A DNA stretch of 64,000 nucleotides, from the IMG/VR virus record IMGVR_UViG_3300021373_002437, positions 1 through 64,000 of that record; one strand, given 5' to 3'. The notes below the pieces were generated by a model. That model made no database searches, had not been told where the DNA came from, and saw only the letters and a program-made list of their open reading frames with translations. Positions 50,816-59,170 of this stretch are shown here, piece after piece. Position 1 is the first letter of the stretch. Every line of letters begins with the position of its first letter. The position numbers and the translations under genes are program-made. The DNA comes from a virus.

Positions 50816-50823
50816 TATAAATA
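50816..50823 (+). promoter_or_regulatory. Late promoter for fibre genes
   Basis: Exact TATAAATA directly after the preceding stop; predicted start near 50829, leader of ~22 bases with AAAGGAGA before the ATG at 50851. Conventional spacing, unlike the leaderless cases elsewhere in the window. Confidence 0.78.
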
Positions 50824-50850
50824 GTTGTACATATATAAAAGGAGAACTTA

Positions 50851-51330
50851 ATGTCAACTTTAACCCTTCGATCTGTTAAAGGTAGTCCCTTAACAAATAC
50901 AGAGGTCGATGATAATTTCACAAACCTGAATACTGATAAGTATCAGTCGGGGGATTCTCCTAGTTTTGCTGCATTAACATTGACTGATTCACACACCGCT
51001 GCGGCTGAATTGATAGTTGCTGCTGGTTCTGTTCAGGGTGATGCGGCTGCAATTACTAAAACGCATGCCATAGTCACCACTGCCACTGCTGATCAGGGAG
51101 TCCAATTGACCGCAGCAGCACTAGGGCTGACACATGAAGTAACCAACGAAACTGCTGTTAATGTTAAGGTTTATCCACAAACTGGAGAAAATATCAATGA
51201 TCTTGCATCCAACATTGCAATTGATCTAGCTCCCGGTGCGACTTTAAAATTCGTAGCACGAGACGGTACTGAGTTTAGAACTCGGGTCGATGTAGTAATT
51301 TATGACGAAGGCGGCAACCGTCTAAACTAG
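50851..51330 (+). CDS. Fibre-type structural protein
   Basis: A 159-residue protein starting TLTLRSVKGSPLTNTEVDDNFTNLNTDK, a very common N-terminal segment of phage tail fibre proteins, which attaches a trimer. It continues with an Ala-rich beta region (HTAAAELIVAAGSVQGDAAAI, LTAAALGLTHEV) and ends shortly after. It may be a short fibre or an adaptor for the next gene product. Confidence 0.75.
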   Translation: MSTLTLRSVKGSPLTNTEVDDNFTNLNTDKYQSGDSPSFAALTLTDSHTAAAELIVAAGSVQGDAAAITKTHAIVTTATADQGVQLTAAALGLTHEVTNETAVNVKVYPQTGENINDLASNIAIDLAPGATLKFVARDGTEFRTRVDVVIYDEGGNRLN

Positions 51331-51339
51331 AGTATTTAA

Positions 51340-52446
51340 ATGCGCCCATTACGAATTAAAGCGTCAGGTACACCTATAGCCTCTGATAATTTTCAGGGTC
51401 TGCAGGCAATGACCGATGCAGAGATTAATGAATATCTGTCTTATGTTGTAACTAATAAATTTGCTACAGATACTGACGGCACCGGTGCGGGTGAGCTAAA
51501 CGTAGATACAGCAAACCTTCTTACCGGCTCCGCAATCGGTACTTTCATAGATACAATTCGTGATGAGACCATTGGTACGCATCCAGCTACGGGGGCCACT
51601 ACCCCTACAACCTATTATTTTAAGCAAGTCACCGCTGCAGTCGCAGAAAGCATAACCAATCGTCCAGTCGGTTGGGATAATGGCGTCAATGAGTTTACCG
51701 ATGCTGAATTGGATGTTGATATTCTGGATAAAATTATTCAGGATATGGTAACAGAAACAGACTATACTGTTGGACAATATCAACTTAAGGCAACTTCTCC
51801 TGTTGGTGGTACTTGGACTTCTAGGTATACAATAACAGATACTAGACAGTCTGGAAATCTCACCACAACACTTTGGCAGAAAACCGCCCCAACATCTTCA
51901 GCAAATGCTGATTTAACCGCTTTGAAAATTGAGAATCAAACTTCATTGAGAGGAATGACTGCTGCTGAGATTGAACAAATTGTACCAAATTTCAGAAATA
52001 GAATTGTTGAAGATTATGGTACCACGCCGGGGGTTGGGTGTTACCTTGTACAAGCTACTGCTCCTACCGAAACCGGCACTTGGGTCCAAATGGGAGATGA
52101 CCTTATCGATACCAGACAAGAAAATCTGGACGATGCCTACGCAGGAAATTTCGATCAAGCTTTTACTGGTGCTTACACCGGAACACAAGACTATACTGGT
52201 GCTTATACTGGAACATTTACTGGTGTATATACTGGTGATTACGATTTTTCATACTCTGGTTTTACTGCGGTATTTACCGGTTCATATACTGGTGGGTATG
52301 ACCAAACATTCACGGGGCCATACACTGGCGAAGCAGATTTCACTGGTGCCTACACAGGAACCTTCACTGGTGCTTATTCTGGACTAACGATACAAGCGAC
52401 TACTGAAGACGTAACTAATCTGAAGCTTTGGTTACGAACAGCTTAA
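51340..52446 (+). CDS. Fibre protein with YTG repeats
   Basis: A 368-residue protein. The N-terminal ~265 residues contain two similar units (LQAMTDAEINEYLSYVV and LRGMTAAEIEQIVPNF, each followed by ...GCYLVQA/QYQLKATxPxGTW). The C-terminal region 265-350 is a run of 5-10-residue units built on TGxYTG (TGAYTGTQDYTGAYTGTFTG), probably an extended beta structure. Such repeats are known in marine phage tail proteins. Likely receptor-facing. Confidence 0.72.
   Translation: MRPLRIKASGTPIASDNFQGLQAMTDAEINEYLSYVVTNKFATDTDGTGAGELNVDTANLLTGSAIGTFIDTIRDETIGTHPATGATTPTTYYFKQVTAAVAESITNRPVGWDNGVNEFTDAELDVDILDKIIQDMVTETDYTVGQYQLKATSPVGGTWTSRYTITDTRQSGNLTTTLWQKTAPTSSANADLTALKIENQTSLRGMTAAEIEQIVPNFRNRIVEDYGTTPGVGCYLVQATAPTETGTWVQMGDDLIDTRQENLDDAYAGNFDQAFTGAYTGTQDYTGAYTGTFTGVYTGDYDFSYSGFTAVFTGSYTGGYDQTFTGPYTGEADFTGAYTGTFTGAYSGLTIQATTEDVTNLKLWLRTA
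52155..52385 (+). repeat. Tandem ACTGGTG-type repeats coding TGxYTG units
   Basis: Some 18-20 short in-frame units coding (Y/F)TGxYTG in the 3' part of the fibre gene, with DNA forms such as GGTGCTTACACCGGAAC repeated with variation. Related arrays in fibres are substrates for recombination and length change. Confidence 0.8.
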
Positions 52447-52452
52447 GCTGTT
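52437..52452. repeat. 16-base perfect palindrome over a stop codon
   Basis: AACAGCTTAAGCTGTT spans the TAA of the YTG-repeat fibre gene. It can form a hairpin or be a protein-binding site; A/T-rich sequence (TATATATAGTATTATAAT) follows with no long T-run. Role unproven. Confidence 0.45.
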
Positions 52453-52489
52453 ATATATAGTATTATAATTTATTTTATGGAGTGTTATC

Positions 52490-52972
52490 ATGACAGACAT
52501 GACTGTTCCTGCAGATAATGTATCTGTGGAAATTCCCCCCGAACCACCAAAAAAAGAATATCTAAATCCCTACTGGTCCAACAAGGAAAATCGTCACCTT
52601 ATAGTTACGATTAAATTCCCCAATGGAAAAACTTCCACTGCATCTATTCAAGACACGGATGGTAGTAACCCAGACATGAAAGAAATTATGAAGGTTTATA
52701 CCGAGGAAGACATTGATGCTAATACACAAAAGGGTCTTGATGTCCGTAATGAAAAAATCCGAAAACATGCAGAGAGAAAAGAATCGCAAAAAGCAAGGGC
52801 AAAGCAAGAGGCGCTTTTTGCAATTAAGCTTGAGATGTTTGAAATCGATACAATCAAAAATTCAGAAAATAAAGAATTGAAAAGACGCATTAGAAAAGCG
52901 AAGACCATTCCTGAAGCACAAGCCTACTGTACAATTTTGTTAATGAAAGAGATGGAAAATGAGTCAAAGTAA
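52490..52972 (+). CDS. Helical protein of unknown function after fibre gene
   Basis: A 160-residue protein. The N-terminus is proline-rich (VSVEIPPEPPKKEYLNPYW), followed by a small beta part (HLIVTIKFPNGKTSTASIQDT) and a long Lys/Glu-rich helix (NEKIRKHAERKESQKARAKQEALFAIKLEMFEID). It could be a fibre assembly factor; no motif proves it. Preceded by a 16-base perfect palindrome over the previous stop. Overlaps the next gene by 14 bases. Confidence 0.65.
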   Translation: MTDMTVPADNVSVEIPPEPPKKEYLNPYWSNKENRHLIVTIKFPNGKTSTASIQDTDGSNPDMKEIMKVYTEEDIDANTQKGLDVRNEKIRKHAERKESQKARAKQEALFAIKLEMFEIDTIKNSENKELKRRIRKAKTIPEAQAYCTILLMKEMENESK

Positions 52973-53657
52973 AGGATTTGTAATAGTAGCTTCCAAGAAA
53001 AAAGCATTCTACAAGTATGCAAAAATTCTAGCAGAATCTGTTAAGGATTTTTATGAGGACGCGAACATAACTTTTTTTACCCATGCAAACTGGATTGAAG
53101 AAGAAGACCTTGAATTGTTTGATAATATAGTTTTCGAGGGCATTCCAGACCACCCAAGAGCAAAACTTTGGGCACTGAATAAAACACCATACGACATAAC
53201 GGCATATCTCGATGCAGATATGATTTGTGAACATGAAGATATAAGAAATGTATTCGATCTTTTACCAGAAGACAAGGATATTGTATTCACAAAGAACCGA
53301 CCTTATAACGCCGCCTTGACTAAGTTATCGGAATCAGAAGAAATGACATGTCATTGCGGCTTTTTTGTTTATAGAAAAAATGATGAAACAATGTCTCTGA
53401 TGGGTGCTTGGTGGACCGAGTATTGTAAACAGTGGGAACCCGACTATGATATGATGCACTATCCAGAAAGTGCTAGGAAGTGGGACACCTTCACTATGTG
53501 GAGGCTTCTTGAATATGGGCATCAAAAAGTAGATTGGGGATATATAGAAGAGCCTGATGCTCGTTGGAATTTTGTTAATGGATACCACTACGAAGAATTG
53601 CAGGGTACCGAAATCGTTCTGTACCACCATACCATACCAAAGGACGAACTCATTTGA
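52959..53657 (+). CDS. GT-A-type glycosyltransferase-like protein
   Basis: A 232-residue protein with a Rossmann-like N-terminus (GFVIVASKKKAFYKYAKILAESV), a DxD site D85-A-D87 (ITAYLDADMIC) and a late GTEIVLYHHTIP with a His near the C-terminus, as in GT8-like enzymes. It starts the accessory island between fibre and neck genes and overlaps both neighbours. Donor and acceptor unknown; the virion fibres are possible acceptors. Confidence 0.7.
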   Translation: MSQSKGFVIVASKKKAFYKYAKILAESVKDFYEDANITFFTHANWIEEEDLELFDNIVFEGIPDHPRAKLWALNKTPYDITAYLDADMICEHEDIRNVFDLLPEDKDIVFTKNRPYNAALTKLSESEEMTCHCGFFVYRKNDETMSLMGAWWTEYCKQWEPDYDMMHYPESARKWDTFTMWRLLEYGHQKVDWGYIEEPDARWNFVNGYHYEELQGTEIVLYHHTIPKDELI

Positions 53658-54295
53658 AATGGGTAGACATACATAACCAAGAGTTACTTGATATACTCAC
53701 TGCTTATAGTGACTGGTTTTTCACGACTGATCTAGAACCACTGGAAAAGGTGTGTGATAATCCTAAGCGACATTGTGATACTAAAATTGACGATGGGTGT
53801 AGTCATAAGTACCTTTTGGAGATTTTGAATAAGCGAGAAGAACATATTGGATTCCCAGAGAAAGCATTCAGTGTCGATTTAGCCCGAGAAGAAAGGGTTC
53901 CCTCTGAACACAAGAAAAAGCGTCTGGAGATATGCACTACCCTTTGTTCGTATTTGGGGGCTCGCAATCAAGCAGTCAATGTTTTCTATCCAGCCGGTGG
54001 ATATATGGGATGGCATACCAACTGGAATGCCCATGGCTATAACATATTGCTTTCATATTCAAAAACAGGCAATGGGTTCTTTCGATACAAAAACCCATTA
54101 CTGAACCGAAAAATCGTAACCATGGATGACAGGCCGGGGTGGTCTTGTAAGGTTGGATATTTCGGAAACAAACAGGAGCACAGCGATATCTATTATCACT
54201 GTGCCGGTTCTTATGAGCCTAGAATTACATTAGGGTTCATAGTTCCTCACAAAGAAATGTGGGAAGACATGATTGAAGACATTTCTGGAAACTAG
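53654..54295 (+). CDS. 2OG-Fe(II) oxygenase-like protein (prolyl-hydroxylase type)
   Basis: A 213-residue protein with an oxygenase-like C-terminal half: FYPAGGYMGWHTNWNAHGYN with H121 and N123 in place of the usual HxD, then YYHCAGSYEPRITLGFIV with H182 and R190. An H-x-N ligand set would be unusual, since Asp is the normal iron ligand; N123 may weaken or change activity. Fold placement is from spacing only. Its stop TAG shares the CTAG palindrome with the stop of the converging gene. Confidence 0.6.
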   Translation: MKWVDIHNQELLDILTAYSDWFFTTDLEPLEKVCDNPKRHCDTKIDDGCSHKYLLEILNKREEHIGFPEKAFSVDLAREERVPSEHKKKRLEICTTLCSYLGARNQAVNVFYPAGGYMGWHTNWNAHGYNILLSYSKTGNGFFRYKNPLLNRKIVTMDDRPGWSCKVGYFGNKQEHSDIYYHCAGSYEPRITLGFIVPHKEMWEDMIEDISGN

Positions 54296-54306
54296 CTCTT
54301 AGTTCC
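54287..54306. terminator. Small hairpin at convergent gene ends
   Basis: GGAAACTA and TAGTTCC flank GCTCT at the junction of the converging oxygenase-like (+) and methyltransferase-like (-) genes. Six to seven pairs with one bulged A. It could limit read-through between the strands, but lacks a T-run, so activity is doubtful. Confidence 0.3.
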
Positions 54307-54954
54307 AATCACCATAAACCTATCAAATTCATTTAACCCGTCGAAAGTCCAGTACTTCTGTTTAATAGAACCTTCATAGTATGGGTTACTGATACCAGTA
54401 TTTTTCTTGTGCTCTTCAATACTATCTACGCAATTGATACCGTACATTTCTTTGATCACGTTTGAGTTTTGAATGGCGAAAACACAATCTGGATTGGCTG
54501 TGGTTAAATCTTTCAGTGGGTACATTGTTTCCGCACACATTGAAATTACAATATCAGTTTCCAATGCATTGATATCATGAAAGGCGAACGGTACGTCCCA
54601 ATTTAGGTGAGATAAATCAGTTCCTTCATCAACGTAGTTCTTATTAAAAATTTTAGATAGTTCTAACGCATCTTTATCAACGTCGATAAGATTGATTTTA
54701 GCAACATCAAAATTTTCACACAGCATGGGAACTAGTGGAAAACCAAGCCAAGAATTTAAGATGGTTATATTTAGACCCACATTCTTTTTGGTTGGCATGT
54801 TTGACAAAGTTTCACACAGCCAAATGGTAGCCTCCATGGAATTGGGGTTCAAAGATTTTCTGAAATCCTCATGTTTATGTGGCATTTCATGATGTATTTT
54901 GTCTAGAGCATTACCCCAGTGGGCAAAGTTGTTTAAAAAATCAAAGCTTAACAT
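54292..54954 (-). CDS. Class I methyltransferase-like protein
   Basis: 220 residues from the ATG at 54954 (SD GGAGAG); an ATG at 54978 would add eight residues inside the upstream gene. NITILNSWLGFPLVPML followed by INLIDVDKDALELSKIFNK looks like strands 1 and 2 of a SAM-binding Rossmann fold with the acidic D at the end of strand 2. FHDINALETDIVISMCAETM fits strand 4. The Gly-rich loop is degenerate (NSWLGFP). Last gene of a five-gene minus-strand operon; the target is unknown. Confidence 0.6.
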   Translation of the reverse strand: MLSFDFLNNFAHWGNALDKIHHEMPHKHEDFRKSLNPNSMEATIWLCETLSNMPTKKNVGLNITILNSWLGFPLVPMLCENFDVAKINLIDVDKDALELSKIFNKNYVDEGTDLSHLNWDVPFAFHDINALETDIVISMCAETMYPLKDLTTANPDCVFAIQNSNVIKEMYGINCVDSIEEHKKNTGISNPYYEGSIKQKYWTFDGLNEFDRFMVIGTKS

Positions 54955-55630
54955 CTTCAGGTCTCTCCATAGAGTCATATAATCTTACAAGTGGGTCTTC
55001 CCGTATTACTCTCTCTTCAATATCTGAGGGCCAGACAAAGCCATTGTTGAAGCTATATACCCAGCCAGACGGGAAGAAATCAAAATTGAGCAATCGTTCT
55101 CGTTGGTGACCAAACATATTGTCCAGCCCCCGGTAATAAAAAAACATTTGTGACGGATAAGACTTGACAAAGTGTGTGAGTTTGTCAGAATCAAATCGGT
55201 CATTCCATCTTAGGATAGAGGAATTGAACTCGGTGTATTTCCAAGGAGTGTCTTTCACATCCTCTTTCATTTTATTAAGGTTGTGCCACCAAGTCTTGAT
55301 AAAAACTAAATTGTTACCGGGTTCATAATCAACAATACAATCTATATTCTTCTGGATAAAAACATCAAGATCAAAGAATAACTTTTCACCTTTCTGTGTT
55401 ACCACGCTTCGATCAAATAGATGAAGTTTATTCCACCATTTCTCATAATAGCTATTTTCTGGTATCGGAATTACTTCAATTTCTGGCCTCAATCCAAAGG
55501 GCATTTCTGTCAAACAGAAGAACTTAAAATCCCCTGTTATGTGCTCTTCGCACATCCTATAGATTTCATTCACATGATCGTGGGAATATTTCTGCCCCCA
55601 CTTCACTGTATAGATATTAATCATCGCCAA
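54941..55630 (-). CDS. Glycosyltransferase-like paralogue 4 of the island
   Basis: A 229-residue GT-A-like protein with IYTVKWGQKYSHDHVNEIYRM, FFCLTEMPFGLRPEIEVI and the metal site KLFFDLDVFIQKNID. Related to the three genes upstream on this strand. LDNMFGHQ corresponds to TDNYHSW/YHYW in copies 2 and 3. It overlaps its neighbours by 10 and 14 bases. It probably adds a sugar to a virion or host surface acceptor; this is inferred from family only. Confidence 0.72.
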   Translation of the reverse strand: MAMINIYTVKWGQKYSHDHVNEIYRMCEEHITGDFKFFCLTEMPFGLRPEIEVIPIPENSYYEKWWNKLHLFDRSVVTQKGEKLFFDLDVFIQKNIDCIVDYEPGNNLVFIKTWWHNLNKMKEDVKDTPWKYTEFNSSILRWNDRFDSDKLTHFVKSYPSQMFFYYRGLDNMFGHQRERLLNFDFFPSGWVYSFNNGFVWPSDIEERVIREDPLVRLYDSMERPEDVKL

Positions 55631-56451
55631 TGCTCCAATAAATCTGGGTCAGCCAGATCATCTTGTTTGGTGCTACCCCTACTAGAATCTTCAAAAGGTA
55701 GTAAATCAATATTAAACACACATAGAATTGAGTCCGGTCTATATTTATCTACTTCCAAATCCCTCGCACCCCAATCTCTTCCCCGGTTGTAAGAATACGC
55801 CATGTGGCTGGGGAAGTGTCCCCAAAGTTTATTCTCACTAAAGTCTCCCCACCTCCAACTGTGGTAGTTGTCTGTACCATCTGTAAATGTGAACCAGATT
55901 CTTTCTTGATGTTCCAACACATCTTTCCAGATCACCTCGCACTGGTCATCGCTCCAGACCTGACAGCTTCCGTTGGTGTATGCACCATGCGCCAGCTTAA
56001 AATTGCGTGACTTCATGGGTCTCGGGTCTTGCCACCAACTTCTAAGCTTCGTCGGCCTATCCAGATCGTACATGATGATAGGCTCCATGTCGTTCTGAAT
56101 GATTACGTCAAGGTCGAGAAATACAAATCTGCCAGTAGGTTTATCATCAGCAAAATTATGAGTATTAAAGACAAAAGTTTTAGGCCGGTCCCAACAACGA
56201 GCCATACCGTACTTGAAGTTATCAGAGCCAAACCAATACTTAGGATGAATATCGGGAATATCAGGAAACTCAATGACTTTAATTTCAGGTTTAAGACCTT
56301 CAGGCAAATCGGTATAGCAATAAAAGTGAACATCAAATTTATCTGGATTGGTATTGCGGAGGGCCATGTTATAAAGCTTGTTAACAAAGTGTGGTCCATA
56401 CTTAGTTCCCCATTTACAACAGACGTAGTTGACTCGGATTAAGTCCCCCAT
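55621..56451 (-). CDS. Glycosyltransferase-like paralogue 3 of the island
   Basis: A 276-residue member, the longest. Signature segments: VNYVCCKWGTKYGPHFVNKLYNMA, YCYTDLPEGLKPEIKVIEFP, HPKYWFG, RFVFLDLDVIIQNDME (DLD at the active site) and FTDGTDNYHSWRWGDF. The ending YRPDSILCVFNIDLLPFE is shared with copy 2. Overlaps adjacent genes by ~10-13 bases. Confidence 0.75.
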   Translation of the reverse strand: MGDLIRVNYVCCKWGTKYGPHFVNKLYNMALRNTNPDKFDVHFYCYTDLPEGLKPEIKVIEFPDIPDIHPKYWFGSDNFKYGMARCWDRPKTFVFNTHNFADDKPTGRFVFLDLDVIIQNDMEPIIMYDLDRPTKLRSWWQDPRPMKSRNFKLAHGAYTNGSCQVWSDDQCEVIWKDVLEHQERIWFTFTDGTDNYHSWRWGDFSENKLWGHFPSHMAYSYNRGRDWGARDLEVDKYRPDSILCVFNIDLLPFEDSSRGSTKQDDLADPDLLEHWR

Positions 56452-57191
56452 AATGTTAACAACCTATCGTCTTCAAGTTGGTCAAGTTTGATTTGAGACT
56501 TTGCCCTTGGGTCTGGTGTCAGATCGGTGTTAAAAATACATACCTTAGCATCCGGTCTGTATGTAAATGGTTCTAGATCATTTGGATACGTCATGCCCCG
56601 ATTGTAACTATACACCCAATCGTATGGTATGTTTGCCCAGAAATCTCTTTGTCTCCAATAATGGTAGTTGTCGGTGCCTTTGAAAAAAGTTTTGAAAATC
56701 ATTTCCGAGTTTTCTAGTGCATCATGATATATGTGCTTTGTTTGTTCACCATACCATAACATCATACTTGAGTTATAAAATGTTCCTCGCATGTCAATGA
56801 AAAGTCTTTCATGTTTTTGTTTAGGGTTTTGCCACTGAACATGAATAAGTCTGGGTTTGATTGCGAGGGCGTCTAGCTCATCCAAATTGTTTTGTATGAT
56901 CACATCAAGATCAAAGTAGCACCATTTTCCTGTGTGTCCAGTCCACTCTTGGGAATTAAACACCAAAAATTTAGCCCGGTCCCAACAATACCCTTCTTCC
57001 CCAAACCAATATTTTGGGTGTAGTTCACCATCATCAGGGATTGGAAGTGTGTCACACTCAATACCTTCAGGGTCATCTGTAAAACAGGTGAATGTAAATT
57101 CTTTTGTGTAGTTCTTTCGGACCATGTTGAATAGGTTATTCACATAATCCGGGGTGTACTTATCTCCCCATTTGAGGCACACAAAATTCAT
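56439..57191 (-). CDS. Glycosyltransferase-like paralogue 2 of the island
   Basis: A 250-residue member very similar in layout to copy 3: FVCLKWGDKYTPDYVNNLFNMV, CFTDDPEGIECDTLPIP, HPKYWFGEEGYCWDRAKFLVF, CYFDLDVIIQNNLDEL, FKGTDNYHYWRQRDFW and YRPDAKVCIFNTDLTPD. The two must be a recent pair relative to copies 1 and 4. It overlaps the upstream gene by 32 bases. Confidence 0.75.
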   Translation of the reverse strand: MNFVCLKWGDKYTPDYVNNLFNMVRKNYTKEFTFTCFTDDPEGIECDTLPIPDDGELHPKYWFGEEGYCWDRAKFLVFNSQEWTGHTGKWCYFDLDVIIQNNLDELDALAIKPRLIHVQWQNPKQKHERLFIDMRGTFYNSSMMLWYGEQTKHIYHDALENSEMIFKTFFKGTDNYHYWRQRDFWANIPYDWVYSYNRGMTYPNDLEPFTYRPDAKVCIFNTDLTPDPRAKSQIKLDQLEDDRLLTLWGT

Positions 57192-57807
57192 ATTCTTTCT
57201 CTATGTTAGGAAAATCATCTTGACCATTTAGCAAAGCTATCCTATACTCTGGTTTGTACTCACTACCGGAGAACTTGAAGGAGTATATCATTTCTTCAGG
57301 CCAGTGTTCAAAGGTAAAACTTTCATGAAATAAAAAGCGATCATCCCCGGCATACTTGACCATGAAATAATCTTGGTCCTCTAGCCAGTGATCGTATATA
57401 TATTTAGCATCTTCCCACAGCATCACGCTGGAGTTGAAGTTGCTCAAATAATTGTAAGACCACCTATCATCCACATGGTATGGAAATTCGGTAGGTTTCC
57501 AATAAGTATAGCAAATCACAGGGGTCTTGTCAAGAGCATCGAACAAAATATCTATATCTTGTTGAATCCGCACATCTAGGTCTAGATATAGTATTTTTCC
57601 TAGATTATCATACTGAAATAGCTTGATTTTTTCCCAGTGACCCTCAATTTCCCAGTCTATGTCAATTATCTGGATGTTTTCATTGATTCCTGATGGATTA
57701 TCGGTCACACAGACATAGTTATACTTCCCACCGGTAGCCTCGTATATCCGATTCACATCTTCGTGGGAGTACTTATCACCGTACTTCAATGTCAAAATAG
57801 TCTTCAT
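57160..57807 (-). CDS. Glycosyltransferase-like paralogue 1 of the island
   Basis: 215 residues from the ATG at 57807 (MKTILTLKYGDKYSHEDV); longer in-frame residues upstream lie in the promoter region. It has YVCVTDNPSGINENIQII, WEKIKLFQYDNLGKILYLDLDVRIQQDID (DLD) and YRIALLNGQDDFP. First gene of the operon. A TATAAGTA box on this strand (57851 to 57844), one mismatch from the late consensus, could be its promoter. Confidence 0.75.
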   Translation of the reverse strand: MKTILTLKYGDKYSHEDVNRIYEATGGKYNYVCVTDNPSGINENIQIIDIDWEIEGHWEKIKLFQYDNLGKILYLDLDVRIQQDIDILFDALDKTPVICYTYWKPTEFPYHVDDRWSYNYLSNFNSSVMLWEDAKYIYDHWLEDQDYFMVKYAGDDRFLFHESFTFEHWPEEMIYSFKFSGSEYKPEYRIALLNGQDDFPNIEKEYEFCVPQMGR

Positions 57808-57821
57808 TAGATTATTGATTG

Positions 57822-57829
57822 TATAAATA
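57822..57829 (+). promoter_or_regulatory. Late promoter for neck/terminase operon
   Basis: Exact TATAAATA, predicted start near 57835, leader of about 28 bases before the ATG at 57863. It lies in the divergent gap between the glycosyltransferase operon (-) and neck genes (+), next to a near-consensus box on the other strand. Confidence 0.75.
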
Positions 57830-57862
57830 ATGTAATACACCAATACTTATAAGACTTTTCAT

Positions 57863-58198
57863 ATGACTCTAACAAAAAATCTCGTACTGAATCAAGGCGC
57901 ATCTTTCAGCCAAGAATTCATCATTACTGATTCTGCTGGTGCTGTCCGTAACCTTACTGGGTACACGGCAACTGCTCAGATGCGAAAAAGTTATTTCACA
58001 CAAACCAACGTGGTGTTTACCGTTGCACAAGTGGATGTTGAGGGGAAGATTACAATTAGTCTAGATGACACAGCAACCGCTGCACTTTCAATCATACCAT
58101 CTAATAGATACGTGTATGACGTTGAGATAACGGATGGTTCTAATGTAGAGAGGGTCAGAGAAGGTATCATAACAATTAAGCCAGAGGTTACGAAATAA
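57863..58198 (+). CDS. Small Ig/BppU-like structural protein
   Basis: A 111-residue all-beta protein: KNLVLNQGASFSQEFIITDSAGAVRNLTGYTATAQMRKSY, like BppU-type N-terminal domains that begin with 'G d t ... dLtG'. VRNLTGYTATAQMR and GKITISLDDTATAAL support the fold. Probably a neck or head decoration protein. Its stop overlaps the gp13 start. Confidence 0.65.
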   Translation: MTLTKNLVLNQGASFSQEFIITDSAGAVRNLTGYTATAQMRKSYFTQTNVVFTVAQVDVEGKITISLDDTATAALSIIPSNRYVYDVEITDGSNVERVREGIITIKPEVTK

Positions 58199-59166
58199 TG
58201 GCGCTATCGACTAGACAAGAGCTAATAGAATATTGTCTTCGAAGGCTTGGTTTCCCTGTAATTGAAATCAACGTTGATGAAGATCAGATTAGTGATCGAA
58301 TTGATGACGCTCTCCAGTATTGGTATGAGTACCATTTCGATGGTAGACAAAAGATTTTTATAGAGCACAGGGTATCAGGTGATACACTGACTCTTGCTGC
58401 ACCAGAAGCAGATAACTTTACTATTGGCGAAAGGTTGACAGGGGATGTCTCTGGAGCCACCACGATATACAAAGTAAAAACTTCAGACACAGAACTTGAA
58501 GTGGAAGGCACACGAGGAACATTCCAAGACGGTGAAACCATAACCGGTACAAACGGTGGAGGCTCTATACTAGCTGGTGCGAGTGCATTCACTGCAGGTG
58601 ATATGTCAAACAAGTATGTCCCCGTTGGTGACGGTGTGTTGTTTGTCAATCGCATGTTTAACTTCGGTGGGGCTACAAACTCAACCAGAAGCGGTTCGGA
58701 AATTTTCGATGTGATGTACCAGTTCCGACAGAACGATCTTTACAACTTGCTTGGTGCAGATATGACTTACTATGCAGTAGTTCAGTCACATCTATCGACA
58801 CTTGAGCAGTTGCTGGTTAGTCAGAGACAAATAAGATTTAATCGAAAGATGAATCGAATCTATGTAGACACGGACTGGGACAAGACATTCAACCCCGGTG
58901 ACTATGTGGTGTTTGAGGCATATGCGACAGTAGACCCAACGGAATTTTCTGAAGTCTATGATGACATGTTCCTGAAAAAATATGCCACAGCACTTATCAA
59001 GAGACAGTGGGGCAGTAACATGAAGAAGTTCGGCGGGATTCAATTGCCCGGTGGAGTTACTTTGAATGCAGATCAAATTTTTGAAGAAGCCAATGTGGAG
59101 ATATTGCAGATAGAAGAGGACATGCAGCAGAAGTACGAGTTACCCCCAAGATTTATGATAGGGTAA
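58198..59166 (+). CDS. gp13: gp13 neck protein
   Basis: A 322-residue protein (T4: 309). The start ALSTRQELIEYCLRRLGFPVIEINVDEDQISDRIDDALQYWYEYHFDG is characteristic of gp13. The FNPGDYVVFEAYATVDP and EDMQQKYELPPRFMIG segments also fit. gp13 and gp14 complete the neck so that heads join tails. An internal ~70-residue part (TIGERLTGDVSGATTIYKVKT) is a beta insertion common in marine phage homologues. Confidence 0.9.
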   Translation: MALSTRQELIEYCLRRLGFPVIEINVDEDQISDRIDDALQYWYEYHFDGRQKIFIEHRVSGDTLTLAAPEADNFTIGERLTGDVSGATTIYKVKTSDTELEVEGTRGTFQDGETITGTNGGGSILAGASAFTAGDMSNKYVPVGDGVLFVNRMFNFGGATNSTRSGSEIFDVMYQFRQNDLYNLLGADMTYYAVVQSHLSTLEQLLVSQRQIRFNRKMNRIYVDTDWDKTFNPGDYVVFEAYATVDPTEFSEVYDDMFLKKYATALIKRQWGSNMKKFGGIQLPGGVTLNADQIFEEANVEILQIEEDMQQKYELPPRFMIG

Positions 59167-59170
59167 TACC

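Noticed and set aside
55167-55172. TTGACA in the minus-strand glycosyltransferase region, read on the plus strand
   Set aside because: No acceptable -10 box at 16-19 bases; no plus-strand gene follows.
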